A stretch of DNA of 64,000 nucleotides from Streptomyces sp. NBC_01260 (GCF_036226405.1 NZ_CP108464.1:5704001-5768000); one strand, 5' to 3'; shown: positions 8,711-20,077, numbered from the stretch's first letter. The notes: generated by a model not told the origin, from the letters alone. Made by a program: numbers and translations.

Positions 8711-9900
8711 TGGCCGGTTTCTCCGTCCAGCGGTACGCTCCCGAGCGCTCGGCCTGGGGCCGGTTCACCGCCCGGGACTCCGTGGTCCGCCGGCTCGACT
8801 GGCCGCTGCTCGGCTCGGCGATCGCGCTCTCCCTCATCGGCTCGATGCTGGTCTACTCGGCGACCCGGGGACGGGACTCGCTCACCCACGGCGACCCGTA
8901 CTACTTCCTCTTCCGGCACGCCCTCAACGCCGGCATCGGCTTCGCCCTGATGGTCGGCACGATCTGGCTCGGCCACCGCACCCTGCGCGGCGCGGTGCCG
9001 ATCCTGTACGGCCTGTCCGTACTCCTCGTCCTGGCGGTCCTCACCCCGCTCGGCGCCACCGTCAACGGTGCCCACGCCTGGATCATCATCGGCGGCGGCT
9101 TCTCCCTCCAGCCCTCCGAGTTCACCAAGATCACGATCATCCTCGGTATGGCGATGCTGCTCGCCGCCCGCGTCGACGCGGGCGACCAGTTGCACCCCGA
9201 CCACCGGACCGTCGCCAAGGCCCTCGGCGTGGCGGCGATCCCGATGGTGGTCGTCATGGGCATGCCGGACCTCGGTTCCGTGATGGTCATGGCAGTCATC
9301 GTGCTCGGCGTACTGCTGGCCTCCGGGGCGTCGAACCGCTGGATCTTCGGACTCCTCGGCGCGGGCACCGCGGGCGCTGTCGCCATCTGGCAGCTCGGAC
9401 TGCTCGACGACTACCAGATCGCCCGGTTCGCGGCCTTCGCCAACCCGGCGCTCGACCCGGCCGGCGTCGGCTACAACACCAACCAGGCCCGTATCGCGAT
9501 CGGCTCCGGCGGCCTCTCCGGCACCGGCCTCTTCCAGGGCACCCAGACCACAGGCCAGTTCGTCCCCGAGCAGCAGACCGACTTCGTCTTCACCGTCGCG
9601 GGCGAGGAACTCGGCTTCCTCGGCGCCGGGCTGATCCTCGTCCTGCTCGGCGTCATCCTGTGGCGCGCCTGCCGCATCGCCCGGGAGACCACCGAGCTGT
9701 ACGGCACGATCGTCGCCGCCGGAATCATCGCCTGGTTCGCCTTCCAGTCCTTCGAGAACATCGGCATGACGCTCGGCATCATGCCGGTCGCCGGACTGCC
9801 GCTGCCGTTCGTCTCCTACGGAGGGTCCTCGATGTTCGCCATCTGGGTGGCCATCGGACTGCTCCAGTCGATCAGGGTGCAACGGCCGATAACGGCCTGA
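8710..9900 (+). CDS. rodA: SEDS glycosyltransferase RodA (Sfr-type)
   Basis: RodA polymerises lipid II into glycan strands and works with the PBP2 encoded just upstream. The 396-residue protein has about ten transmembrane segments and the SEDS family motifs: GAHAWIIIGGGFSLQPSEFTK in the middle, the DFVFTVAGEELGF loop, and PFVSYGGSSM near the C-terminus. The ATG at 8710 overlaps the PBP2 stop codon. A longer frame that opens at 8416 is only a shadow of the PBP2 gene and is not used. In S. coelicolor the homologue at this position is known as sfr and contributes to sporulation. Confidence 0.94.
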   Translation: MAGFSVQRYAPERSAWGRFTARDSVVRRLDWPLLGSAIALSLIGSMLVYSATRGRDSLTHGDPYYFLFRHALNAGIGFALMVGTIWLGHRTLRGAVPILYGLSVLLVLAVLTPLGATVNGAHAWIIIGGGFSLQPSEFTKITIILGMAMLLAARVDAGDQLHPDHRTVAKALGVAAIPMVVVMGMPDLGSVMVMAVIVLGVLLASGASNRWIFGLLGAGTAGAVAIWQLGLLDDYQIARFAAFANPALDPAGVGYNTNQARIAIGSGGLSGTGLFQGTQTTGQFVPEQQTDFVFTVAGEELGFLGAGLILVLLGVILWRACRIARETTELYGTIVAAGIIAWFAFQSFENIGMTLGIMPVAGLPLPFVSYGGSSMFAIWVAIGLLQSIRVQRPITA

Positions 9901-9912
9901 GCCGTGTGGGCC

Positions 9913-9942
9913 CTGCCCATCTGCCCGCATTCCCTCTAGATT
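9913..9942 (+). promoter_or_regulatory. Promoter for leaderless CYTH/CHAD transcript
   Basis: CTGCCC (9913-9918), 18-base spacer, TAGATT (9937-9942), then six bases to the ATG at 9949. The same CTGCCC-N18-TAnnnT layout precedes the gene at 38359, which strengthens both. No ribosome-binding site is present. Confidence 0.5.
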
Positions 9943-9948
9943 CGACTC

Positions 9949-11466
9949 ATGGCGGACTCGAAGCGTGAGATCGAGCGGAAGTACGAAGCCACCGACGCCA
10001 CCCGGCTGCCCGACCTGAGCCGGGTGGCCGGCGTCTCGGCCGTCGAACACCTGGGGTTGAGCGAACTCGACGCCGTCTACTACGACACCGAGGACCTCCG
10101 GCTCGCGGCCGACTCCCTCACCCTGCGCCGCCGCACCGGCGGGGGCGACGCCGGCTGGCACCTCAAATTCCCGGTCGCCACCGGCATCCGTGACGAGATC
10201 CGGGCCCCGCTCTCCGATACCCTGCCGCCCGAACTCGCCGCACTGATCCGCTCCCGGGTCCGGGACGCCGCGGTCGTCCCCGTGGTCCGGCTCCGCTCCG
10301 CCCGGGACGTCCACCGCCTGACCGGACCCGACGGCGCGCCGCTCGCCGAAATCAGCGTGGACGCGGTCCGGGCCGAGCGGCTGCACGGCGGCAGCGCAAG
10401 CACCGCCTGGACCGAGATCGAGGCCGAACTCGCCGATGACGGCGACCCCGCCTTCCTCGACGCCGTCGAGCGGCGGCTGCGCAAGGCCGGGGTACGGCCC
10501 TCCGCGGCACCGTCCAAACTGGCGCGGGCACTCGCGGAGACCGGCCCGAAGGGGAAACCGGGCGGCAAACGGCCGCGGCCGCACACCGCGGGCGACCACG
10601 TCCTGGCCTATGTGCGCGACCAGAACGCGGCGATCGTCGCCCTGGACCCGGCCGTGCGCCGCGGCCTGCCCGACTCCGTGCACCGGATGCGGGTCGCCAC
10701 CCGCAGACTGCGCAGCGCCTTCAGGACGTACCGCGGCATCCTCGACCGGAGCGTCACCGGCCCCGTCGCCGAGGAGCTGAGGTGGCTCGCGGCGGAACTG
10801 GGCGTCGACCGCGACCAGGAGGTCCTCGACGAACGGCTGCGCACCCGGCTTGACGGGCTGCCCCGCACCCTGGTCCTCGGACCGGTCCGCGGCCGGCTGC
10901 GGATCTGGTCGGTGGCCCGCCGCAGCGGCTCCCGCCGCCACACGGTCGCCGTACTCGACGGCAGCCGCTACCTGGAGCTGCTCGGCACCCTGGACGCACT
11001 CCTCGCCGACCCGCCCCTGCTGCCCGCCGCCGCGGCGCCACCCGGCAAGGTGCTGTCCCGCGCCGTGCACAAGGACCACCGGCGCCTCGCGCGCCGCATC
11101 GCCCACGCCCGGGAACTGCCACCGGGACCGGAGCGCGACGTCGCCCTGCACAAGGCGCGCAAGGCGGCGAAACGAGCGCGTTACGCGGCGGAGGCCGCCC
11201 GCCCCGCGCTCGGGAAACCGGCCCGCAAGTCCGTCAAGCGGCTGAAGGCCGTACAGGGCGTCCTCGGCGACCACCAGGACAGCGTGGTGGCCCGCGAGGC
11301 CCTGCGCGCCCTCGCCGTCCAGGCACATCTGGCCGGCGAGCCGTCGTTCACCTGGGGACTGCTGTACGGGCAGGAGGAGGAGACGGCGGCGGCACGCGAA
11401 CGGGAGCTGCCCGGGGTGTGGGCGAGGGCGTCCCGGGCGAAGATCCGGACGGCTCCGGAAGGCTGA
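9949..11466 (+). CDS. CYTH and CHAD domain-containing protein
   Basis: A 505-residue two-domain cytoplasmic protein. The N-terminal CYTH (triphosphate tunnel) domain starts with the diagnostic EIERKYE motif at residues 6-12 and alternates charged residues along its strands. CYTH enzymes hydrolyse inorganic triphosphate or related substrates with a divalent metal. The C-terminal CHAD domain (from about residue 215) is helical and rich in conserved His and Arg/Lys (HRMRVATRRLRSAF, RAVHKDHRRLARR, LHKARKAAKRARY), a fold known to bind polyphosphate. The pairing suggests a role in polyphosphate metabolism or granule binding. It starts without a ribosome site behind a promoter-like sequence and so is probably independent of rodA. 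Confidence 0.9.
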   Translation: MADSKREIERKYEATDATRLPDLSRVAGVSAVEHLGLSELDAVYYDTEDLRLAADSLTLRRRTGGGDAGWHLKFPVATGIRDEIRAPLSDTLPPELAALIRSRVRDAAVVPVVRLRSARDVHRLTGPDGAPLAEISVDAVRAERLHGGSASTAWTEIEAELADDGDPAFLDAVERRLRKAGVRPSAAPSKLARALAETGPKGKPGGKRPRPHTAGDHVLAYVRDQNAAIVALDPAVRRGLPDSVHRMRVATRRLRSAFRTYRGILDRSVTGPVAEELRWLAAELGVDRDQEVLDERLRTRLDGLPRTLVLGPVRGRLRIWSVARRSGSRRHTVAVLDGSRYLELLGTLDALLADPPLLPAAAAPPGKVLSRAVHKDHRRLARRIAHARELPPGPERDVALHKARKAAKRARYAAEAARPALGKPARKSVKRLKAVQGVLGDHQDSVVAREALRALAVQAHLAGEPSFTWGLLYGQEEETAAARERELPGVWARASRAKIRTAPEG

Positions 11467-11516
11467 GCGTCGCGGTACGCTGGATGGTCATCCTTGCCGG
11501 CTCTCGAAAGTTCGCG

Positions 11517-13442
<1,926 letters not shown>

Positions 13443-13490
13443 CGCCCTGAAGTGACACCGTCCGGCTCCGGCCGGGTGACAGCTCGATGA

Positions 13491-13528
13491 CGAAGGCCCG
13501 GCCCGGGAAACCCCCGGCCGGGCCTTCG
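13491..13528 (+). terminator. Terminator after the radical SAM gene
   Basis: A 13-bp perfect stem (CGAAGGCCCGGCC at 13491-13503, complement at 13516-13528) with further GGG/CCC pairing in the loop. It ends only four bases before the next start codon, so the gene at 13533 must be read either through it or from a promoter inside it. Confidence 0.85.
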
Positions 13529-13532
13529 CGTC

Positions 13533-14741
13533 ATGGACTGCATGGACTACGGAAAGCACCAGGCGCCCGCGCGGTACGAGAGCGGTGACGGCTGTCTGAC
13601 CACCCTCATCAGGATTCCGGTGCGGATCGTGGTCCTCGTCCTGGTCCTGCCGGTCCGGATGGTGTGGGACGCCCTCGTCGCCTGCGCCCGCGCCGCCGAC
13701 CGGACCCTGTTCCGGCCGCTCGGGCGGGCGCTCTCCTGGCTGTTCCAGGTCCTCGTGGTGACCCCGGCCCGCCTGCTGTGGGAGTGGGTACTGGTCCCGG
13801 TGGGGCACGGGCTGCGGTGGCTGGGGGCGGCGGTGTTCGTCCGGCCGTGGGTCGCGCTGTGGCGGTATGCCGTGGTGCCCGGGGTGCGGTACGGGGTCGT
13901 GGTCCCGCTCGTCTGGCTGTACACCGCTGCCCTCACCCCGCTCGGACACGGGCTGCGGTGGGTGTACCTGACGCTGCTCGCCCCCGCCGGACGCGGGATC
14001 CTCGCGGGGACCGGATGGCTGCTCACGGTCGTCCTCGTCCTGCCGGTGGTGGGTGTGTGGCGGTACGTCCTGGTGCCGCTGGGGCTTGCCGCCGCCTGGC
14101 TGGTGCGGTATCTGGTCGTGCTGCCGGCCGGGTGGGCGTACCGGGAACTGCTCACGCCGCTGGGCCACGGCATCGCCTGGCTGCTCGACGTGCTGGCCCG
14201 CGGGGTCGCCGCGGGATTCCGGGGGCTGTGGGCCGGTCTCCGCCTGCTCGTCTCGGTGCTTCTCGTCACTCCGCTGGTCTGGGTGTACCGGCGGGTGCTG
14301 ACCCCCGTGGGCCGGGAGGTCGCCGCCGCGATCGGCGTCGCCTGGCGCATCGCCGGATTCGTCTCGCGGGCCGTCGGCCGGGCGCTGGCCTGGCTGGCCT
14401 GGCATCTGGTCGGGGCGCCGGTGGCCTGGGCCTACCGCACGGTGTGCACCCCCCTCGGCCATTTCGTGCGCGACGCCGTATGGGTCCCGGCCAGGAGGGC
14501 AGCCGTCGCGGCGGGCCGGACGGCCCGGGACGTGATGCGCACGGCCCGCGAAACCGTCCGGCAGGCCCGCCGCGACGCATGGCGGGCACTGGTCGGCGGG
14601 CCGCCTGTGACCGAGCCCCGGGAACCAGGGAGCCCCCTTGCGCGTAGGCTGGGTGCTACGCAACAAGCGACGACTGTGCCCAGCGCGGCGCCCGCACCAG
14701 AGATCTCCCTGCACGGCGAGAAAACCGCCCAGCAGGGGTGA
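13533..14741 (+). CDS. Internally repetitive membrane protein of unknown function
   Basis: No known family is recognised. The 402-residue protein is rich in Trp, Val, Leu and Arg and is built from a short repeated unit W-x-(Y/W)-x3/4-P-x-G. Seven copies are visible near residues 83-91, 110-117, 128-138, 176-184, 201-211, 250-260 and 299-310 (for example WLYTAALTPLGHG and WAYRELLTPLGHG). Each is followed by a hydrophobic stretch long enough to dip into or cross the membrane. A basic Ala/Arg helix (residues 320-355) and a disordered tail follow. It lies between the two radical-SAM-system genes. Alternative ATG at 13542. No Shine-Dalgarno is seen and a terminator sits directly upstream, so the real start is uncertain. 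Confidence 0.75.
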   Translation: MDCMDYGKHQAPARYESGDGCLTTLIRIPVRIVVLVLVLPVRMVWDALVACARAADRTLFRPLGRALSWLFQVLVVTPARLLWEWVLVPVGHGLRWLGAAVFVRPWVALWRYAVVPGVRYGVVVPLVWLYTAALTPLGHGLRWVYLTLLAPAGRGILAGTGWLLTVVLVLPVVGVWRYVLVPLGLAAAWLVRYLVVLPAGWAYRELLTPLGHGIAWLLDVLARGVAAGFRGLWAGLRLLVSVLLVTPLVWVYRRVLTPVGREVAAAIGVAWRIAGFVSRAVGRALAWLAWHLVGAPVAWAYRTVCTPLGHFVRDAVWVPARRAAVAAGRTARDVMRTARETVRQARRDAWRALVGGPPVTEPREPGSPLARRLGATQQATTVPSAAPAPEISLHGEKTAQQG

Positions 14742-14784
14742 GCCGGAGCGGGCACCCCGGGCCCACCCGTATTTCGAGGGCGGC

Positions 14785-15648
14785 GTGCCACCCGCGTCCG
14801 CTCCGCACCGAGGAGAAGAACCACTGGGCAAGCGACAGCCCGAAGGCCCGCCGCCCGCACCGGCAGTGCAGCGCATTCGTCTGCGCTACACCAAGCGCGG
14901 CCGCCTCCGGTTCACCAGTCACCGTGACTTCCAGCGTGCCTTCGAGCGGGCGCTGCGCCGCTCCGAGGTGCCCATGGCCTACTCGGCGGGCTTCACCCCG
15001 CACCCCAAGGTGTCCTACGCCAATGCCGCCCCCACCGGCACGGGCAGCGAGGCCGAGTTCCTGGAGATCGCGCTCACCGAGGCGCGTGACCCCGACGTCC
15101 TGCGCGAGCTGCTCAATGACTCGCTGCCGGACGGTCTCGACATCACGGACGCCGTGGAGGCCCGTACCTCGGGTCTCGCCGACCGGCTGACCGCCTCCAT
15201 CTGGGAGATGCGGCTGGACGGGGTCTCGGCGGAGGAGGCCGAGAAGGCCGTGGCCGCCTTCAACGGGGCCGAGGCCGTCGAGGTCCAGCGCCGTACGAAG
15301 AACGGCGTGCGCAGCTTCGACGCCCGGTCCGCCGTGGTGGACCTGCAGGCCCTTGATCAACAGTCTGATAGGCCCGGGGCCAAGGCCTGTGCGATACTGC
15401 GGCTGGTTGTTCGGCACGTGACACCTGCCGTGCGACCTGACGACGTCCTGTCCGGTCTCCGCGTTGTGGCCGACCTGGCGCCGCCGGTCCCCGCAGCGGT
15501 GACCAGGCTGGCGCAGGGGCTCTTCGACGAGGAGTCCGGCACGGTGACCGACCCGCTCGCGCCTGACCGCGAGGCAGCCCCGGCCGCTCTACCCACGGCC
15601 ACCGGGACCGCCGTCGCGACGGCGCCGGAAGGTGCAGGCACCGCGTAA
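14785..15648 (+). CDS. TIGR03936 / DUF2344 radical SAM-linked protein
   Basis: Companion of the radical SAM protein at 11517. The core begins with VQRIRLRYTKRGRLRFTSHR, then FERALRRSEVPMAYSAGF and the PHPKVSYANAAPTGTGSE segment that defines the family. Length from 14785 is 287 residues. The start is unclear. GTG at 14785 is the nearest conventional start. However, a near-perfect ribosome site GAGGAGAAG at 14810-14818 sits 5 bases before a CTG at 14824, which would give LGKRQPEGPPP, the expected N-terminus. CTG is therefore the likely true start. The frame upstream of 14785 overlaps the preceding gene. RNase E follows about 230 bases downstream. Confidence 0.88.
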   Translation: MPPASAPHRGEEPLGKRQPEGPPPAPAVQRIRLRYTKRGRLRFTSHRDFQRAFERALRRSEVPMAYSAGFTPHPKVSYANAAPTGTGSEAEFLEIALTEARDPDVLRELLNDSLPDGLDITDAVEARTSGLADRLTASIWEMRLDGVSAEEAEKAVAAFNGAEAVEVQRRTKNGVRSFDARSAVVDLQALDQQSDRPGAKACAILRLVVRHVTPAVRPDDVLSGLRVVADLAPPVPAAVTRLAQGLFDEESGTVTDPLAPDREAAPAALPTATGTAVATAPEGAGTA

Positions 15649-15880
15649 GGCGGTCGTTGTAGCGCAGCCCTCGGACTCGGGAGCCACCTGGGCCGGGCCG
15701 CGCGCTGACCCATAAGACTTTCGCCAGGCCGTGCGCAGACCGCGTACGGAACCGGCGAGCCAGACATTCAGCCCCCGTGCGGCGCCCGCGCCCCGGACGG
15801 CGGTACCGCGTACATCATGCGGACCGTGCCGGACCGGAATCAGGCGCGGCGCCCGGGAGCGCGACGGGAGAACCGCCCGC

Positions 15881-18800
15881 ATGCTCGAGCCCACCGAACC
15901 CGGCACGACCGGGAACGCAGAAGACAACAACACCCCCGGGGACAAGCTGCCGCCGCGCCGCAGGCGCCGCGCGGCGTCCCGCCCGGCCGGCCCGCCGTCG
16001 GGCGGCGCACAGGGCGCTGCCGACGCGTCGGCCATACCGGCCGTTGACGCCGGAGAGTCGGACCCCAGCACTGAGAACGCCACCGAGGCCGAGGCCGCCC
16101 CGCCCGTCCGCGCGCGCCGTCGCGCGGTCCGCAAGGCGACCGCTCCTGCGGGTGCCCCGCAGGCCGCCGAGGTCGTGGAGCCCGTGGTGACCGCCGAGCC
16201 GGTCGAGGACGAGCCCGTCGCGGCCGAGCCGGTCGAGGCGCCGCGTGCGCGTCGCCGTGCGTCCCGCAAGGCGACCGCTCCGGCGGGTGCCCCGCAGGCC
16301 GCCGAGGCTGTGGAGATCGTCGAGGAGACCGCAGCCGCGGAGAGCCCCGAGCCCGTCGCTGCCGAGCCGGTCGAGGCGCCGCGTGCGCGTCGCCGTGCGT
16401 CCCGCAAGGCCACCGCCCCGGCGGGTGCCCCGCAGGCCGCCGAGGCTGTGGAGATCGTCGAGGAGACCGCAGCCGCGGAGGCCCCCGAGCCCGTCGCGGC
16501 CGAGCCCGTCGCCGCCGAGGCGCCGCGCGGTCGTGCCCGGCGCAGGGCTTCCGCCCCGGCCGGTGCCCCGCAGGCCACCCGGACCGAGCCCGTCGCGGCC
16601 GCCGAGCCCGCAGAGGTCACCGAAGCGGCCGAGCCCGCCGAGCCCGTGGAGGCCCCGCGCGGCCGCCGTCGTGCGGTCCGCAAGGCCACCGCCCCGGCCG
16701 GTGCACCGCAGGCCGCCGAGGAGCGCACCGAGGCCCGGACCGGCGAGAGCCTGCCCGAGATGGCCGTCGAGGAACTGGCCGCCGAGACCGCCGAGGTCGA
16801 GGAGGCCGCCCCGCGCGGCCGCCAGCGCCGCCGGGCCACCGCCGCGGCGGGCCGGCCCGAGTTCACCGGCAAGGTCGAGGAGCCCGCGCGCAGGAGCCGT
16901 GGCGCGGCGCGCCCCGCCGTCGCCGTGTTCCAGGCCCCGGTCTTCGCCGAGCCGATGTTCCAGACCCCGGAGACGGCCGCTGCCGCAGCCGCCGCGGCAG
17001 TCCCCGCCCCGTCCGACGAGGAGCCCGAGGACGAGATCGCGACGGCCGAGGAGCAGACCCCGGTCGCCGAGACGCCCGCCCCCGCCGAGGCCGCCCCGCA
17101 GGGTGGTTCGCGTCGCCGTCGCCGCCGTCGCGGTGAGGCCACCGAGGCCGAGCCCGCCGCCGCACCCGCTCCGGCCGCCGCCCCGGTGGAGGAGCAGGCC
17201 GAGGAGGAGCACGAGCCGGAGAACGAGAGCGACGGCGAGCACGACGGCGAGGACACCGACGAGTACGGCGACCGGCCCTCGCGCCGCCGTCGTCGCGGTG
17301 GCCGCCGCCGCCGTCGCGGTGAGTCCGCCGAGGACGAGACCGCCGAGCAGCACACCGAGGACGACGCCTCCGACCGCTCCGGCGACGAGCGCGAGCGCGC
17401 CCACGAGTCCGAGTCCGAGGACGAGGGCGACGACGACCACGACGACAACGACGACCACGACTCCGGTGCCTCCGGATCGAGCAGCAGCCGTCGCCGCCGT
17501 CGCCGCCGTCGTCGCAGCGGTGACTTCTCGTCCGACGCCGAGAACGGCACGGACGACCCGGAGCGCACCGTCGTCAAGGTCCGCGAGCCCCGTAAGAAGG
17601 AAGCCGAGCGCGAGCCCGGCACCGGCTTCGACGAGGTCCAGTCCATCAAGGGCTCGACCCGTATGGAGGCCAAGAAGCAGCGCCGCCGCGAGGGCCGCGA
17701 GCAGGGCCGCCGCCGGGTTCCGATCATCACCGAGGCGGAGTTCCTGGCCCGCCGCGAGGCCGTCGAGCGCGTCATGGTCGTCCGCCAGAGCGGCGAGCGC
17801 ACCCAGATCGGCGTCCTTGAGGACAACGTGCTCGTCGAGCACTACGTCAACAAGGAGCAGGCCACCAGCTACGTCGGCAACGTCTACCTGGGCAAGGTCC
17901 AGAACGTCCTGCCGTCCATGGAGGCCGCCTTCGTCGACATCGGCAAGGGCCGCAACGCCGTCCTGTACGCCGGTGAGGTCAACTTCGAGGCGCTCGGCAT
18001 GGCCCACGGACCGCGCCGCATCGAGACGGCGCTCAAGTCCGGCCAGTCCGTCCTCGTCCAGGTGACGAAGGACCCGATCGGCCACAAGGGCGCCCGCCTG
18101 ACCAGCCAGGTCTCGCTGCCCGGCCGCTACCTGGTCTATGTGCCCGAGGGCTCGATGACCGGGATCAGCCGCAAGCTGCCCGACACCGAGCGCGCCCGGC
18201 TCAAGACCATCCTCAAGAAGATCGTCCCCGAGGACGCGGGCGTCATCGTCCGCACCGCCGCGGAGGGCGCGAGCGAGGACGAGCTGCGTCGCGACGTCGA
18301 GCGGCTCCAGCAGCAGTGGGAGGACATCCAGAAGAAGTCGAAGAGCAGCGGCAGCTCCAACGCGCCGACGCTGCTCTACGGCGAGCCGGACATGACCGTC
18401 CGGGTCGTCCGCGACATCTTCAACGAGGACTTCTCCAAGGTCATCGTCAGCGGCAACGAGGCGTGGGACACCATCCACGGCTATGTCTCGCACGTGGCCC
18501 CCGACCTGACGGACCGGCTGTCGCGGTGGACCTCCGAGGTCGACATCTTCGCGACCTACCGGATCGACGAGCAGCTCATGAAGGCGCTGGACCGCAAGGT
18601 CTACCTGCCGAGCGGCGGCTCGCTGGTGATCGACAAGACCGAGGCGATGGTCGTCGTCGACGTCAACACCGGCAAGTTCACCGGTCAGGGCGGCAACCTC
18701 GAGGAGACCGTCACCAAGAACAACCTGGAGGCGGCCGAGGAGATCGTGCGCCAGCTGCGGCTGCGCGACCTCGGCGGCATCGTCGTCGTCGACTTCATCG

Positions 18801-19957
18801 ACATGGTGCTGGAGTCCAACCGGGACCTGGTGCTGCGGCGTCTGCTGGAGTGCCTGGGACGCGACCGTACGAAGCACCAGGTCGCCGAGGTCACCTCGCT
18901 CGGCCTGGTCCAGATGACCCGTAAGCGGGTCGGCCAGGGTCTGCTGGAGTCCTTCTCCGAGACCTGTGTCCACTGCAACGGGCGCGGCGTGATCGTGCAC
19001 ATGGAGCAGCCCGCCTCGATCGGTGGCGGCGGTGGCGGCAAGCGTGCCAAGAAGCGCGGCCGCGGCGGCTCGGGCCAGGACCACGAGCAGGACCACGACC
19101 ACAGCCACGAGCACGAACAGGACCACGAGACCGAGGCCGAGGTCGCGGCGGAGGTCGCCGCCCCGCTGGCGCTGCCCGAGCCGGAGTTCGTCGCGGACGA
19201 GGAGCTGTACAGCAGCCCGGCCGAGGCCGAGGCGGCCGCCGGGCGCGGCCGTGGCCGTCGCCGGGCGACGCGTAAGGCGTCGGCCCCGGCCGGTGCCCCG
19301 AAGCCGGCGTCCGCGCCGGCCCCGGTGGCCGAGCCGGTCGTGCAGCCGGAGCCCGTCGTGGAGCCCGAGCCCGCGCCGGAGCCGGTTGCCGAGGCCCCGG
19401 CCGTCGAGGCTCCTGCCGCTGAGGCGCCCCAGGGCCGTACGCGCCGTCGTGCGACCCGCAAGGCGACCGCCCCGGCAGGTTCGCCGGCCCAGGCCGAGCA
19501 GGCCCCGGCCGCCGAGACGGCCGAGGAGCCGGTCTCCGCTGCCGACCCGGTCGCCACGGAGGACCCGGTCGTCGAGGCCCCGCACGTGGAGGTCCCGGCC
19601 GAGGAGCCGGCCGCACCGCCGCGTGCCCGGCGCCGGGCGACCCGCAAGGCCACCGCGCCCGCGGGGTCCCCGGCCGGTACCGACGAGGCCGAGACCGTCG
19701 TGGTGACGGCTTCCGTCGAGTCCGCGTCCGAGCCCGAGCCCGAGGACGCACCGGCACCGGCCAAGAAGGCGGCCCGCAAGACCGCCAAGAAGGCCACCGC
19801 CAAGAAGGCCACCGCCAAGAAGGCGGCCACCACGAAGACGGCTGCCAAGAAGACCGCCGCGAAGAAGACGACGGCCAAGAAGGCGGCAGCGAAGAAGACG
19901 GTGGCGGCGGAGCAGCAGACGCCGTCCTCCGTCACGGCTTCGGCCGACGAGGTCTGA
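15881..19957 (+). CDS. rne: Ribonuclease E/G family endoribonuclease (RNase ES type)
   Basis: RNase E/G cuts single-stranded RNA during mRNA decay and rRNA/tRNA maturation. The 1358-residue product keeps the catalytic core in the middle, unlike E. coli RNase E where it is N-terminal. The S1 domain lies near residue 663 (SYVGNVYLGKVQNVLPSMEAA cut short here). The catalytic Asp segments are VVVDVNTGKFTG near residue 925 and VVVDFIDM near 970, and the Zn-link CVHCNGRG near 1028. Both flanks are long, disordered and repetitive, with many RRRAxRKATAPAGxPQ units. The C-terminus is a histone-H1-like Ala/Lys tail. ATG at 15881 was chosen for GGGAG upstream and the typical MLEPTEP start; upstream frame is leader. 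Confidence 0.95.
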   Translation: MLEPTEPGTTGNAEDNNTPGDKLPPRRRRRAASRPAGPPSGGAQGAADASAIPAVDAGESDPSTENATEAEAAPPVRARRRAVRKATAPAGAPQAAEVVEPVVTAEPVEDEPVAAEPVEAPRARRRASRKATAPAGAPQAAEAVEIVEETAAAESPEPVAAEPVEAPRARRRASRKATAPAGAPQAAEAVEIVEETAAAEAPEPVAAEPVAAEAPRGRARRRASAPAGAPQATRTEPVAAAEPAEVTEAAEPAEPVEAPRGRRRAVRKATAPAGAPQAAEERTEARTGESLPEMAVEELAAETAEVEEAAPRGRQRRRATAAAGRPEFTGKVEEPARRSRGAARPAVAVFQAPVFAEPMFQTPETAAAAAAAAVPAPSDEEPEDEIATAEEQTPVAETPAPAEAAPQGGSRRRRRRRGEATEAEPAAAPAPAAAPVEEQAEEEHEPENESDGEHDGEDTDEYGDRPSRRRRRGGRRRRRGESAEDETAEQHTEDDASDRSGDERERAHESESEDEGDDDHDDNDDHDSGASGSSSSRRRRRRRRRSGDFSSDAENGTDDPERTVVKVREPRKKEAEREPGTGFDEVQSIKGSTRMEAKKQRRREGREQGRRRVPIITEAEFLARREAVERVMVVRQSGERTQIGVLEDNVLVEHYVNKEQATSYVGNVYLGKVQNVLPSMEAAFVDIGKGRNAVLYAGEVNFEALGMAHGPRRIETALKSGQSVLVQVTKDPIGHKGARLTSQVSLPGRYLVYVPEGSMTGISRKLPDTERARLKTILKKIVPEDAGVIVRTAAEGASEDELRRDVERLQQQWEDIQKKSKSSGSSNAPTLLYGEPDMTVRVVRDIFNEDFSKVIVSGNEAWDTIHGYVSHVAPDLTDRLSRWTSEVDIFATYRIDEQLMKALDRKVYLPSGGSLVIDKTEAMVVVDVNTGKFTGQGGNLEETVTKNNLEAAEEIVRQLRLRDLGGIVVVDFIDMVLESNRDLVLRRLLECLGRDRTKHQVAEVTSLGLVQMTRKRVGQGLLESFSETCVHCNGRGVIVHMEQPASIGGGGGGKRAKKRGRGGSGQDHEQDHDHSHEHEQDHETEAEVAAEVAAPLALPEPEFVADEELYSSPAEAEAAAGRGRGRRRATRKASAPAGAPKPASAPAPVAEPVVQPEPVVEPEPAPEPVAEAPAVEAPAAEAPQGRTRRRATRKATAPAGSPAQAEQAPAAETAEEPVSAADPVATEDPVVEAPHVEVPAEEPAAPPRARRRATRKATAPAGSPAGTDEAETVVVTASVESASEPEPEDAPAPAKKAARKTAKKATAKKATAKKAATTKTAAKKTAAKKTTAKKAAAKKTVAAEQQTPSSVTASADEV
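16223..16498 (+). repeat. Near-perfect 138-bp tandem duplication inside rne
   Basis: Two consecutive 46-codon copies (16223-16360 and 16361-16498) encode AEPVEAPRARRRASRKATAP followed by AGAPQAAEAVEIVEETAAAE. They differ at few positions. Weaker copies continue on both sides and again near 19250-19690. The in-frame period means copy number can change without a frameshift. Confidence 0.85.
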
Positions 19958-19978
19958 CCCGCCTCGCACCGTGCGCCC

Positions 19979-20026
19979 GTACGCAGCCGGACCGGTTCCG
20001 TCACAGGAACCGGGCCGGCTGCGTAC
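19979..20026 (+). terminator. rne terminator
   Basis: A 12-bp outer stem (GTACGCAGCCGG at 19979-19990 with 20015-20026) and an 8-bp inner stem (19992-19999 with 20006-20013) around a GTCACA loop, with single unpaired bases between. It ends rne transcription 21 bases after the stop. Confidence 0.88.
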
Positions 20027-20077
20027 TGCCGCCCCCGTTGACCGCAACCTGCCCAGTGGACACGGAAGTCTGAGCAC

